Part shown: positions 8,637-17,154 of the stretch, piece after piece | Layout of the letters: each line of letters opens with the position of its first letter | Numbering within the stretch: position 1 is the first letter of the stretch | Origin: Allocoleopsis franciscana PCC 7113 | GTDB lineage: Bacteria; Cyanobacteriota; Cyanobacteriia; Cyanobacteriales; Coleofasciculaceae | Direction of reading: 5' to 3' | Length of the DNA stretch: 64,000 nucleotides | NCBI RefSeq assembly: GCF_000317515.1 | Contig: NC_019738.1 | Coordinates: forward strand, 1,153,501 to 1,217,500 | Program-made: the position numbers and the translations under genes | Notes under the pieces: generated by a model | The model's database searches: none | Told to the model about the DNA's origin: nothing | Seen by the model: only the letters and a program-made list of their open reading frames with translations

Positions 8637-9206
8637 TCAAGGGCTTTTTGTGTACTCCGTCACGGCTTGCGAGAGGGATTGAAGCGACGTGATGGCTTTG
8701 GTTTTGTCTGGATTGGGTGGCTGTATCACCGTATTAGTGATTTGGGTAACGCCTGATGCCAGTTTGTCGTAGGCCGCTTTAGATTTGTTTTTCACCTGAA
8801 ATTGAATAATCTTCTGCTGCCAGTTATCGCTAAAACCCTTAGCATATTCTTTAGCTTTGGCAATATCGTTAGCTTGCAATGCCTTGACAGCAGCGGGCAA
8901 ATAGCCATTGAGCTTGGCTAATGTTGCCTTGGCACCATCATTCGCTTTAGCCGTTGCCTTGGCAGTATTCGCCGGTGCGACGGCTGTCTTCCCTGTTGCT
9001 GGGCTAGCTGCGGGACTACTACCAGGACTCGCCGCCGGACTCGCTGCTGCTGTGGGCTTCGGAGCCGCTGCCTTCTGCTTTTGCGGTCTTTTGGGAACGA
9101 CTTGAGGTGTTGAGTACACGACATCATTGGACTCTTCTTGATTACAACCCGCTAGCCCCCCAAGCAGCAGGATACTGGCAACTACCAGAGCATTAAAACG
9201 CATCAT
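8637..9206 (-). CDS. Lipoprotein of the iron cluster, unknown function
   Basis: A 189-residue protein with a lipoprotein signal ending in the lipobox LAGC at residues 18-21. A low-complexity Ala/Pro/Ser/Lys spacer of about 60 residues follows, then a helical domain (AKLNGYLPAAVKALQANDIA through SLSQAVTEYTKSP). The spacer and anchor suggest a domain held away from a membrane in the periplasm. GGAG precedes the start, with ATG at 9206 or 9203. Its place between a ferritin and an oxidase/permease set suggests a role in metal handling, but no metal site is evident. Confidence 0.8.
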   Translation of the reverse strand: MMRFNALVVASILLLGGLAGCNQEESNDVVYSTPQVVPKRPQKQKAAAPKPTAAASPAASPGSSPAASPATGKTAVAPANTAKATAKANDGAKATLAKLNGYLPAAVKALQANDIAKAKEYAKGFSDNWQQKIIQFQVKNKSKAAYDKLASGVTQITNTVIQPPNPDKTKAITSLQSLSQAVTEYTKSP

Positions 9207-9582
9207 TTCTAACTCCTCAAAAATTCAGGAAATAATTCTAGACGGTCTTGGTCTAAAAGGAAGCACCACAACTACGGCTGCAACTAGAATTGTCAGCTTC
9301 ATCAAGATAGTAAATGACAAGACCGACACCTGCACAGAATTACTTGAGGAGAATTAACGAACCCCGATAAAGACCTCCGAATTTTTGTTAAATCGAGCGG
9401 TTTCATCAGGCTTGATTTTCTCTGGCGCTATAAATTAGAGGCTGTTAGAGCAAAAGGCAGAAGGCAGAAGGCAGAAGGCAGAAGGTTCTTATGTGGATTA
9501 CTGGTCAATGATCAAAGAGCTGTTCAAGAAAGTCCTATACCCTTATGACGACAGCTATAGTTTGGGCTGAACCTTCTGAAGC
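9207..9582 (-). other. Gap between the two lipoprotein genes
   Basis: No coding frame is supported. The region holds the GGCAGAA tandem repeat listed separately. The distance of 376 bp suggests that the downstream genes (lipoprotein, ferritin, FTR1) may have their own promoter here, although I see no convincing Fur box. Confidence 0.4.
9456..9483. repeat. Tandem heptamer repeat GGCAGAA x4
   Basis: Four perfect copies of GGCAGAA in a row. The same heptamer appears degenerate inside the MITE-like element at 15298-15413 and, in reverse orientation, at 57418-57489. Short tandem heptamers of this kind are common in filamentous cyanobacteria. Confidence 0.85.
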
Positions 9583-10599
9583 TTAAGATTTAAGAACCTT
9601 TTGAGCATTCTGCTCAATGGTCTTGATGAGCTGGGAGACTTGGTCGGGAGTCATCACGGGTTTGGGTGGGGCTTGGGCGGAAGGCCATGCGGTTTTCAGT
9701 TGAGTCATGCTGTCGGCGATCGCTTTTTGGGCTTCGGGATTGGATTTTTTCAATGGATCGGAAATTTGACCCAACAGGGTATCTGCATAGTTGACAAATC
9801 CCCGTGAGTCCTGATACTCAATTACGGCGGCTATTTTGCCATTAGCGATCGCTGCCCCATATTCTGAGTTCGCTGCATCCAGTAACTCGTTGATCACCTG
9901 TAGCACGAATTGAGGCGATTGACGCTCTTGTTCTGGCAAGGCTTGAATCGCCTGATCGACCGATTGCATGGACTGCTCGAAATTCGTTGCGACTTTAGTA
10001 TCCTTAGAATTCGATTTCACCAAGTCTTGCAGGCTGATCAACGTCTTCTTAAATTCTGGGACTTTCCGCTCATTGAGTTGGTCTTCCACATCCACGTAAA
10101 TTTCTTCAACTGGATGACCGATATGAGGCTCAGCTTGCTTGGGCAATTGTGCATCTAGGAGTTCTTTTGCTACAAGCAGATGACCTTTCATCAAGCCCAG
10201 CTTACTCATGTAATCGACATCTTTAGCTTCCCCGGTGAGTACGATATCCTCAACGGTGACCATATCCTTAATTTGGTCAAACTGTTCTTGAGCAATCACC
10301 TTTTTGGATACCAGTTCATCAGGGCTGCCATAAGGACGACTGGCCTGAATTTTATTGGAGAGGGCTGGAACCCCCAATTTGGCTTCTAATTTGTCTAAAT
10401 CAGACAAAATTGCGGTATTGATGTTGATTTTATCCTTGGCACTGCTGGAATGATGAGTGCTAGTTGCCGCCGGACTGGAATTGTTAGCTGGAGAAGAATT
10501 TGAGGTTACATCAGAGTTCTGTGAGGGAGCGCAGTTCGTTAGAACGACCAACAACGTACTGGCAACAGCAAGAGCAAGGAAACGGAAAATAGACTTCAT
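9583..10599 (-). CDS. Helix-hairpin-helix lipoprotein of the iron cluster
   Basis: A 338-residue protein with a lipoprotein signal (lipobox LTNC near residue 23), a Ser/Asn-rich spacer, and then a ComEA/PsbU-like helix-hairpin-helix segment beginning KININTAILSDLDKLEAKLG. The remaining 200 residues are helical and include LVAKELLDAQLPKQAEPHIG followed by HPVEEIYVDVEDQL. This His/Glu-rich helix pair resembles exported helical domains found beside FTR1 permeases and could bind metal; that is inference. The 130-bp gap to the oxidase gene upstream fits an operon. Confidence 0.8.
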   Translation of the reverse strand: MKSIFRFLALAVASTLLVVLTNCAPSQNSDVTSNSSPANNSSPAATSTHHSSSAKDKININTAILSDLDKLEAKLGVPALSNKIQASRPYGSPDELVSKKVIAQEQFDQIKDMVTVEDIVLTGEAKDVDYMSKLGLMKGHLLVAKELLDAQLPKQAEPHIGHPVEEIYVDVEDQLNERKVPEFKKTLISLQDLVKSNSKDTKVATNFEQSMQSVDQAIQALPEQERQSPQFVLQVINELLDAANSEYGAAIANGKIAAVIEYQDSRGFVNYADTLLGQISDPLKKSNPEAQKAIADSMTQLKTAWPSAQAPPKPVMTPDQVSQLIKTIEQNAQKVLKS

Positions 10600-10728
10600 A
10601 GTAGGTTCAGAAATTTGTAATTTGACATGAGAAATTTAGTTGCTTAATAAAATCTTTTTGCAACATTAATTTAGCTTCTCATTCTCTAGCTAGTAAGAAT
10701 CTTTGTCAACTAATCACCTAAGAAGTCA

Positions 10729-11742
10729 CTAACCTTGAGCGATGACTTCAAAATTTCCCATGCAACCGCTTTCCGCGATCGCATCTTGGTGAGGATGAAA
10801 CATATACTTACCCGTGTAAGGATAGGCAAATTCCAGGATGTGCCGTTCTGCCGTTCCCATCGTAATCACATCACTTTCCTGCGTCGGTTTCAGAGTCATC
10901 CCGGTGGGATAAACGCGGAAGAAGTTGGCATGAATATGAAAGGTGAGGGCAGCGTCGAACTCAATCATATTGAGCAGATACAATCGCACGAGCTGGTTTT
11001 GGTAAATGGGGATTGGATGCTCCATATAGTAATTCGGCATCCCGTTAAAGGCATAAAGTTCATTCTTTTTGTCATCGTTAATGTCATAACCGCCCATAAC
11101 CATCACCATTTCATCAGCAGGGGGACGCCCTTGGGGAGGGTCAACGATGAACATGCCATATAATCCTTTACTGATATGCCGTGTGACGGGTGCCGTGTGG
11201 CAATGGTAGAGATGGACACCGTAGGGTTCGGCATCAAATTCGTAAATCGTCGCCGCACCATGACGCACGGGTTTGATACCATCAGCCTCAGCCGGGTGGA
11301 TGCCGTGGAAATGCATACTGTGGGAATGTCCACCATTGTTGAGGAAAATAATCCGGACGCGATCGCCCTGTTTGGCTCGTAGCGTTGGCCCTGGAACGCG
11401 ACCATTGAAGTTCCAAGTCACAAAAGATACAGCACTATTGAGCTGAACAGTACTGTTTCCGGCAACAATCCGAAATTCGCGAATCGTCCGTCCGTTGTCT
11501 TTTTTGACGGTGCCATAATCAAAATTTCGTAGCATGGCCATCGGGCTAATCCTGTTGTCCTCTGAGGAAGAGGCGTCATTGGGAAGCGGTGGCACTTTAA
11601 CTTTCGCCGTTAACTGGCGCGTTTGGGCAAACTGTTGCACCGCCAAAGCCGTTCCCGTCACGCCAAGTCCTGCCAGTCCCAACTTGAGAAGTTGACGACG
11701 ATTCCACAGAGGAGTTTTCTTAAGTAGAAAGGGGTCTGACAT
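10729..11742 (-). CDS. Tat-exported multicopper oxidase, candidate ferroxidase
   Basis: About 337 residues from ATG 11742; the open frame extends to a TTG at 11751. The N-terminus has a twin-arginine signal (NRRQLLKLGLAG). Two cupredoxin domains follow. Copper ligands are visible in HSMHFHGIHP, in YHCHTAPVTRHISKGLYGMF (type 1 set with HCH, His and Met), in FHIHANFF and in MFHPHQDAIAESGCMG near the end. The size fits two-domain oxidases of the nitrite reductase/laccase group rather than three-domain laccases. With FTR1 and ferritin downstream, oxidation of ferrous iron before transport is the best guess, as in the yeast Fet3/Ftr1 pair. Nitrite reductase activity cannot be excluded. Confidence 0.9.
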   Translation of the reverse strand: MSDPFLLKKTPLWNRRQLLKLGLAGLGVTGTALAVQQFAQTRQLTAKVKVPPLPNDASSSEDNRISPMAMLRNFDYGTVKKDNGRTIREFRIVAGNSTVQLNSAVSFVTWNFNGRVPGPTLRAKQGDRVRIIFLNNGGHSHSMHFHGIHPAEADGIKPVRHGAATIYEFDAEPYGVHLYHCHTAPVTRHISKGLYGMFIVDPPQGRPPADEMVMVMGGYDINDDKKNELYAFNGMPNYYMEHPIPIYQNQLVRLYLLNMIEFDAALTFHIHANFFRVYPTGMTLKPTQESDVITMGTAERHILEFAYPYTGKYMFHPHQDAIAESGCMGNFEVIAQG

Positions 11743-11779
11743 GAATCGCAAGTTATTACAAATAATTATCTGATTTAGA

Positions 11780-11808
11780 AGAATAATTCCTCAGTATATA
11801 ACTGTCAA
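11780..11808 (-). promoter_or_regulatory. Candidate sigma-70-type promoter of the oxidase/iron block
   Basis: On the minus strand, TTGACA (11808-11803) is followed after 17 bp by TATTCT (11785-11780), about 38 bp before the start codon of the multicopper oxidase. The surrounding DNA is AT-rich with ATAATTAT-like runs, but no clean Fur box is seen. Confidence 0.5.
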
Positions 11809-11872
11809 ATATTCTCAACAGCTTAATTATTCTTAGGCGTTGAAATCGGAAAAAGAGGGAGCTAATTCATCC

Positions 11873-12095
11873 CTAAAGTCGCGAAGCCAAAGGTAAATAA
11901 TCCAAAGCATAGGCCGGAGAGTTGATTTGGATGGCATCAATGGCATATAGGGAAACAGGGGATGCCAACATGCCAACTCATCACCGTAGCTGCGATGAAA
12001 AAGGCAAAGAGCCAGAAGAAAATCGTGCGGGCTTTGATGTTTCGGTGCTGCCACAGCAGGGATAAAATGACCCAACTGACCAACCAGCTACCCAA
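11873..12095 (-). pseudogene. Frameshifted remnant of a small membrane protein
   Basis: One minus-strand frame (12095 to a TGA at 11937) encodes a hydrophobic, protein-like stretch (LGSWLVSWVILSLLWQHRN, then ARTIFFWLFAFFIAATVMSW). Just before that stop, a second frame continues as LYAIDAIQINSPAYALDYLP to a TAG at 11873. No proper start is present; a TAA lies three codons before the first TTG. This looks like a decayed gene with one frameshift. The 80-codon frame on the same strand in the third register is a shadow. Confidence 0.4.
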
Positions 12096-12203
12096 TAGTA
12101 CAAGTATTTAGTCAAATAAAGTTTAATATTGTAAAGCAGAGAACGGATAGTACTTCAATATTAATCAAAAAATATTAAACTCAAAAGCAGTAGTTTTTGA
12201 AGT

Positions 12204-12344
12204 TTATAAGATAAAAACACTAACATCTAATATGACCAATAAAGTTACACCCCAATCATCGAGATTACTGAGGAAATCATGAGGATTAGAAGATTCTAAA
12301 ATCTCATAAATTCGGTGTTGGATTTTGGGCTGAATATTGCTCAT
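12204..12344 (-). pseudogene. Truncated N-terminus, ion-channel-like remnant
   Basis: A 46-codon frame from ATG 12344 to TAA 12204. Its start, QHRIYEILESSNPHDFLSNL followed by DDWGVTLLVILDVSVFIL, resembles the N-terminal region of cyanobacterial voltage-gated cation channels, where a short helix with YEILE precedes the first membrane segment. It stops in the first membrane segment, so it is probably a leftover of a deleted gene. It could alternatively be a genuine single-span peptide. Confidence 0.4.
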
Positions 12345-12711
12345 AGGCAGAAGTGAAATAGTGAAAAATGGGAGATATTCTTACATCTTTGGAACGACCA
12401 GATGTAATAAAGAGAAGCGGAACATAGGCTTCCAGCAGAGTGTCATGTCTGCTATACGGAGATTCGGCGTTAGGGTAGCGACAAGCAGTCTATCGCATTA
12501 AGCCAACTCATTGTAATCTGTTCGTGCCCCTTGAGCAGGATGCTAGAGCAGCACAAACATGCGATCACGTTTGTTGCCTGTACCGCTCATGCCTAGCCAA
12601 ATTGAGGCAGAACATGACTAATAGAAAAAGTCACAAGAAGTTCATGCCCTAGTCACAACAATTTCATTTCCAGCCTATAGATTTGCGAACAATTGAGTGC
12701 AAAACGTGTAA
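12345..12711 (+). other. Intergenic stretch upstream of the cupredoxin gene
   Basis: No coding frame is supported. The stretch separates the decayed minus-strand remnants from the plus-strand cupredoxin lipoprotein and should hold the promoter of the latter, which I cannot place. Confidence 0.35.
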
Positions 12712-13224
12712 ATGAAAACAGACATTATTCTCAACAGCCTAACTCTTTGCGTCGTCCTATCCTCACTTACGGCCTGTTCAAATAACAAGACAGCTCAATC
12801 CAGTTCCTTGAATCAAGAAACAACCCAGGCTGCTCCAAGTGCAATCAGCAGCCCTGCAAAATCCCAGGAAACCCCTAAGGGAACGAAGATTAACGTCACG
12901 GCAAAGGAAATGGTATTTCAGCTCTCGTCAGCAACAGCTCCAGCCGGACTGGTTGAATTTGTAGTGAAAAACGAAGGCAAAAAGCCACACGAATTTGTAG
13001 TGCTGAAGAACGACTTAACCGATAAAAAACTCCCACTCAAGGGAGGCAGTTTGGATGAAGACGCGAAAGGACTCAAGAACTTGGGTGAAATTAGCGAAAG
13101 TAAGCTCACTAGTGGAGCAACACAGACTCTCCAGCTCAATCTCACACCAGGGCGCTACCTACTAGTGTGCAACCTACCCGGACACTTCCAAGCTGGCATG
13201 AAAACTGAGTTCATCGTCAAATAA
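12712..13224 (+). CDS. Cupredoxin-domain lipoprotein
   Basis: A 170-residue protein with a lipoprotein signal (lipobox LTAC at residues 19-22), a Ser/Gln-rich spacer, and one cupredoxin domain from about residue 60. Type 1 copper ligands are visible: His in KPHEFVVLK, and Cys, His and Met in CNLPGHFQAGM near the end. It is therefore a membrane-anchored blue-copper-like electron carrier. It lies about 1 kb from the multicopper oxidase in the opposite direction and could pass electrons to or from it, but this is only proximity. The loop LKGGSLDEDAKGLKNLGEI between the ligands is longer than in plastocyanin. Confidence 0.88.
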   Translation: MKTDIILNSLTLCVVLSSLTACSNNKTAQSSSLNQETTQAAPSAISSPAKSQETPKGTKINVTAKEMVFQLSSATAPAGLVEFVVKNEGKKPHEFVVLKNDLTDKKLPLKGGSLDEDAKGLKNLGEISESKLTSGATQTLQLNLTPGRYLLVCNLPGHFQAGMKTEFIVK

Positions 13225-13583
13225 GCTGTTGCACATTTAACTTGCGCTTAATAAGTAGTGGATTTCTGGGGGGGATGGGCATCTTGCCTGTCCAAACTAT
13301 AGTTGCTGAGATGTTTAAGCTAAAGCGCATTTAACTTGCACATTCTAAACACAGGATAAAAGAGTTCAAATCCTCTCCCCTGTCCTCGTATGAGCTCCGG
13401 CCCTGCTCCCCTGCCACCTCAACAAGCAAATTACATGCGTAACAGCTTAGCCTCCCGGATTCGAGGTTGCCGACGTTGAAGTTGATAAAAGAATTGATTT
13501 CAGTCTTCATTGGCTTTTCGCACTCTGACTGTAATCATTCATGCCAACTAACTGAACGTTAAAGTCTGCTCAAACGTTAGCTT
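13225..13583 (+). other. Intergenic stretch with a 17-bp near-identical direct repeat
   Basis: No coding frame is supported. GCACATTTAACTTGCGC at 13231-13247 and GCGCATTTAACTTGCAC at 13325-13341 are direct repeats differing at two positions, about 94 bp apart. Their meaning is unknown. Confidence 0.5.
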
Positions 13584-14288
13584 ATGTTCAAGCAACCTAA
13601 TCATCTCGATCGCGAAGATGAAGTTCTGAGGCTCTATTATGAAGACCTTGCTTCAGAATATGATAACTCCCGTTTTGACAATAGCTATGGTCGTTATATC
13701 GACTGTCAGGAGCGAGAAATTTTAAGCCGTTGGCTGGGTAACGCCCAAACACAATCTATACTCGATTTAGCTTGTGGGACGGGGAGATTTCTCTCTTTGG
13801 CTACAGCAGGACTTGATTTAAGTCCCAGGATGATTGAAGTTGCCAGAACTAAACATCCAGATAAAGAATTCATACAAGCCTCAGCTTCCCATATTCCCAT
13901 TGAGGCAAGTCAGTATGATGCTGTTTTTTCCCTGCATCTTTTCATGCACTTAAGCCAAACTAAAATTAAGGCTATTGTGGATGAATGTTATCGAATACTC
14001 CGTCCCAATGGAATTTTAATCTTCGATATTCCCTCTGCTTTCCGTCGGAAGCTTATCTCCTACAAAGCGGAAGATTGGCATGGAGCGACTTCTTTTTCCC
14101 AGAACGATATTCATCAACTCTGTACCGAAAAATGGCAGCTAGAAGAATTAGTTGGCGTTAATTTTCTTCCCATTCATCGGTTCCCTCACCCAACTCGTCC
14201 TCTTTTGCTACCGATAGATAAATTTTTAAGCCACAGCTTTCTGAAATCACTGTCCTCTTACTACTTTGTTAAACTCATCAAGCTCTGA
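13584..14288 (+). CDS. Class I SAM-dependent methyltransferase
   Basis: A 234-residue protein with the SAM-binding motif I LDLACGTGRFL at about residue 57, a downstream acidic strand end (GLDLSPRMIEVA), motif II-like FIQASASHIP and the segment YDAVFSLHLFMHL. This is the Methyltransf_11 type, which methylates small molecules such as quinones, lipids or natural products. The substrate cannot be told. The C-terminal part (LPIHRFPHPTRPLLLPIDKF) lacks a match I know. It lies 122 bp before the VanW gene in the same direction. Confidence 0.85.
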   Translation: MFKQPNHLDREDEVLRLYYEDLASEYDNSRFDNSYGRYIDCQEREILSRWLGNAQTQSILDLACGTGRFLSLATAGLDLSPRMIEVARTKHPDKEFIQASASHIPIEASQYDAVFSLHLFMHLSQTKIKAIVDECYRILRPNGILIFDIPSAFRRKLISYKAEDWHGATSFSQNDIHQLCTEKWQLEELVGVNFLPIHRFPHPTRPLLLPIDKFLSHSFLKSLSSYYFVKLIKL

Positions 14289-14410
14289 GCTAGAATCCAA
14301 GTTCCTATCCTCCAAATCTACCCCAATTATTTATCTTCTAGAAACGGAAATGAAGATAAATTGGGATTTAAAGTCAACCCTTTAATTATTTATTTAAGTT
14401 AATAATTGGC

Positions 14411-15145
14411 ATGAAAAAATTAATTCCATCTGGATTAAAACTACAATTAAAGTTATTCCAAAGATATCATTTAGATTGGCTAAATAATCACCAAGATAAG
14501 TTGGTGAATTTTCATCTGAGCAATGAGGAAGAGAAAAACTTATTCCAACCCAGAATTACTATTTCTCAAGCCATCAAGCAAACCCAGCATTCAGAGAATA
14601 AAAAACATAATTTGAATCTAGCGATCGCAAAGATTCAAGATGTAGCGATTAAGCCGGGTGAAATTTTCTCCTTTTGGCATCTGGTGGGAAAACCTGACCG
14701 AGCAAGAGGTTATCGAGAGGGGCGATCGCTTGTTGCTAACCAACTGAAAGCTGAAGTGGGCGGTGGGTTGTGTCAATTATCAGGATTACTCTATTTATTA
14801 ACCTTAAAAGCTGGGCTTAATATTCTGGAAAGACATGCCCATTCTCATGATATCTATACCGATTCAACTCGATTTGCACCTTTAGGGTCAGATGCTACTG
14901 TTGTTTATGGGTATAAAGATTTCAGATTCCAAAATAACTTATTGATTCCTGTCTGTTTCCGGTTTAGTATGCACGAAGAAGAAATCAGAGCAGCTTTATG
15001 TTCCCCTCAACCTATTCCCGAATATCGAATTGAATTTAAGGTAGAAGACTTTGACGGTGGGGCTAAAGTGGATACAGTTCGTTTCGTTCCGCAAACTCAT
15101 ACCTTTGAAATCATTAATACCACAACCTATGAAAAATTAATATGA
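14411..15145 (+). CDS. VanW-family protein
   Basis: A 244-residue protein. The central part has the VanW signature: IKPGEIFSFWHLVGKPDRAR, GYREGRSLV, then VGGGLCQLSGLLYLLTLKAG and LERHAHSHDI. VanW was first seen as an accessory gene of vancomycin-resistance clusters; its biochemical function is unknown, and cyanobacterial homologues have no resistance context. No signal peptide is evident. The region is AT-rich compared with later genes. Confidence 0.88.
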   Translation: MKKLIPSGLKLQLKLFQRYHLDWLNNHQDKLVNFHLSNEEEKNLFQPRITISQAIKQTQHSENKKHNLNLAIAKIQDVAIKPGEIFSFWHLVGKPDRARGYREGRSLVANQLKAEVGGGLCQLSGLLYLLTLKAGLNILERHAHSHDIYTDSTRFAPLGSDATVVYGYKDFRFQNNLLIPVCFRFSMHEEEIRAALCSPQPIPEYRIEFKVEDFDGGAKVDTVRFVPQTHTFEIINTTTYEKLI

Positions 15146-15561
15146 AATCCTCATCCTGCTCACTAGACTTTGTCTACCAACTCCTGTAGACACAAAAAAA
15201 TAAACCTCTCTCTTTCTCACTCCGTGCCTCTGTGGTTAGTTAAAAATAAACTAACAAAACACCCCCAAAACTTAAAACCCACATTCCGCATCCTGAAGTG
15301 TCATATCATGTCCGGTTGAATACTTACACTCTGGTGGCAACAAGGCAGAGGGCAGAAGGAAAGAGGTAAGGTCGAAGGAAATGATAACTGTTTAGCCGGA
15401 CATGATATCACACTACGAATTTTGGCAGTTTGAGAAAATTGGGCTTGCGATCGCAAAGCAACTTAGTCAAATTAGCGTTACCAGTATAATTGGGCAAGGT
15501 TCCAAGTTTCCCATCGAACTACCGCTCAGATAAGACCAAGCTCTCTTGATGGCATTGATCA
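15146..15561 (+). other. Convergent intergenic stretch with a MITE-like element
   Basis: Between the VanW gene and the convergent Ni/Co transporter ATPase gene. The part outside the 15298-15413 element shows only low-complexity AT-rich DNA and no coding frame. Confidence 0.4.
15298..15413. mobile_element. MITE-like element with 18-bp terminal inverted repeats
   Basis: The left end GTGTCATATCATGTCCGG (15298-15315) matches the reverse complement of the right end (15396-15413) with one mismatch, and weaker complementarity continues inward for about 15 bp. The inside is about 80 bp without a coding frame and includes GGCAGAGGGCAGAAGG, related to the heptamer repeat at 9456. Size and ends fit a non-autonomous insertion element. 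A flanking target duplication is not evident. Confidence 0.6.
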
Positions 15562-16329
15562 CTACTCTTGATGCGGCATCAGTGAGTGAGGTTTCTCCAA
15601 ACCATGGGCCTCCATGAGTTGCTTATCCCCCATGACTTCACGTGGGTTACCGTCAGCAACGATGTGTCCTTCGTCAAGGAGGAGAACGCGATCGCATACT
15701 TCTAATATCACTTCTAAGTCATGGGTTGAAACCAGATAGGTTTCCTGGGAGTTTTGCAAAAACTGAATGAGGCGACGACGCGCACGCATATCGAGGTTAG
15801 CCGTTGGCTCATCATACAGTATGATCTGAGGTTGCATGGCTAGGACAGATGCGATCGCCACCATGCACTTCTCACCTCCAGAAAGATTTTGAGGAACGCG
15901 ATCAATTAGTTCTTCTACCCCAGTCACCGATAAAGCTGTGCGGACGCGGTTTTCCACCTCCTCAGCATCAAGGTTCATATTTTCCGGGCCAAAAGCAACA
16001 TCGTCGCGCACAGACGTTGTAAACAATTGGTCATCCGGATTCTGAAACACTAAACCAATCTCAGGGCGAAATTCTCCCATTTCCACCGGCTTACCAAATA
16101 ACTGAATTTCCCCAGATCCTGGTGTTAAAATTCCGCAAATTAACAAAAATAGAGTTGTCTTTCCACTCCCGTTCGGGCCAATTAAACCCACCCGTTCTCC
16201 TGGTCGAATTTGCAAATTCAGACCTTGAAAAATCTCCTCTTGTTTAGGATACCCAAACGTCAAATTTGAAATTGCAAGTGCAGCTTCCCTTGTTTTCTCC
16301 CGCTCGAATTCTTGAGTCAACTGTGTCAT
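15562..16329 (-). CDS. cbiO: ECF transporter ATPase for nickel/cobalt
   Basis: A 255-residue ABC ATPase from ATG 16329; the open frame reaches back to a TTG at 16341. Walker A is GPNGSGKTTLFLLICG, the signature is LSGGEKCMVAIASV, and Walker B is QIILYDEPTANLD, with a switch His in STHDLEV. It powers the transport complex formed by the CbiQ- and CbiM-type proteins encoded immediately upstream. It is the last gene of a five-gene block on the minus strand, 33 bp after cbiQ. Confidence 0.92.
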   Translation of the reverse strand: MTQLTQEFEREKTREAALAISNLTFGYPKQEEIFQGLNLQIRPGERVGLIGPNGSGKTTLFLLICGILTPGSGEIQLFGKPVEMGEFRPEIGLVFQNPDDQLFTTSVRDDVAFGPENMNLDAEEVENRVRTALSVTGVEELIDRVPQNLSGGEKCMVAIASVLAMQPQIILYDEPTANLDMRARRRLIQFLQNSQETYLVSTHDLEVILEVCDRVLLLDEGHIVADGNPREVMGDKQLMEAHGLEKPHSLMPHQE

Positions 16330-16362
16330 TACCAATCCCAAAGCTATTCAAAATTCACAAGC

Positions 16363-17154
16363 CTAAAAGAAAATTTCTGCTGCTACCAAACCGGTGGCAA
16401 CAAACAGGGTCAGCCAGAAGGCAATTCGGCTGGTTTTATTGGCTTCACTAATATCGGCAGCGAACTCTTTAGGATTACGATCAATGCTATTTTTGTTGTG
16501 ACCGTAGCCCCGTAACCGCATTGCCTGATAAACTCGCTCAGAGCGGTCATAACTGCGGATGAGTAAGCTACCCGCTAAGCCAGACCAAATGCTCAGATTA
16601 CGAAAGCTAAAGCGATCGCTCTCAAACCCCCGCATCAGCATTGCCCTTTGCATTCTCATCCTCGTTTCGCCAAAATCTTCGAGGTAGCGATAAGCCAGCA
16701 GCATCATATCTACAATCACATCCGGTAGGCGCAGCGATCGCATCGCCTTAATACTGGTCAAAAAAGGCGCAGTACCAAACAAAATCAAACTCAACGTCAG
16801 GATGCAAAGAAAGCGCGTAGCAATTAACAGTACCGCCTCAACACCTTCTTGATTTATCTCTAACGGCCCAAGCTTAAATAGTACCCTCTCCCCAGAAGAA
16901 GCAAATAGCACAATTAGCACTACCATCAAAATAAATAAGCCTGGATAACGCAAGCGACTCAGGAGAAAAGAAAGCGGCAGTTTAGATAAACCATAAAGTA
17001 CTGCAGTCACCCCAATTACCACAGGAAGAAAAATCAATTTATCGACAAAAGCAATGGCAAAAATTAAGGCAATGAGTGCCACCAACTTAGAACGTTGTTC
17101 CCAGCGATGGATGGGTGAATCGATGTCTGCGTATTGATCGAGTCTTAACTTCAT
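16363..17154 (-). CDS. cbiQ: ECF transporter transmembrane (T) component
   Basis: A 263-residue membrane protein with about five hydrophobic segments. The two short coupling motifs typical of EcfT/CbiQ are visible near the cytoplasmic helices: AMLMRGFESDRF and QAMRLRGYGHN (the xRG motifs that contact the ATPase). Its start codon overlaps the stop of cbiM by four bases (ATGA), which shows translational coupling. It links metal capture by CbiM to ATP hydrolysis by CbiO. Confidence 0.92.
   Translation of the reverse strand: MKLRLDQYADIDSPIHRWEQRSKLVALIALIFAIAFVDKLIFLPVVIGVTAVLYGLSKLPLSFLLSRLRYPGLFILMVVLIVLFASSGERVLFKLGPLEINQEGVEAVLLIATRFLCILTLSLILFGTAPFLTSIKAMRSLRLPDVIVDMMLLAYRYLEDFGETRMRMQRAMLMRGFESDRFSFRNLSIWSGLAGSLLIRSYDRSERVYQAMRLRGYGHNKNSIDRNPKEFAADISEANKTSRIAFWLTLFVATGLVAAEIFF

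Noticed and set aside
13369..13384. tRNA T-arm-like sequence AGAGTTCAAATCCTCT
   Set aside because: No acceptor stem, D-arm or anticodon arm can be folded around it. No tRNA or rRNA gene is seen in the window.
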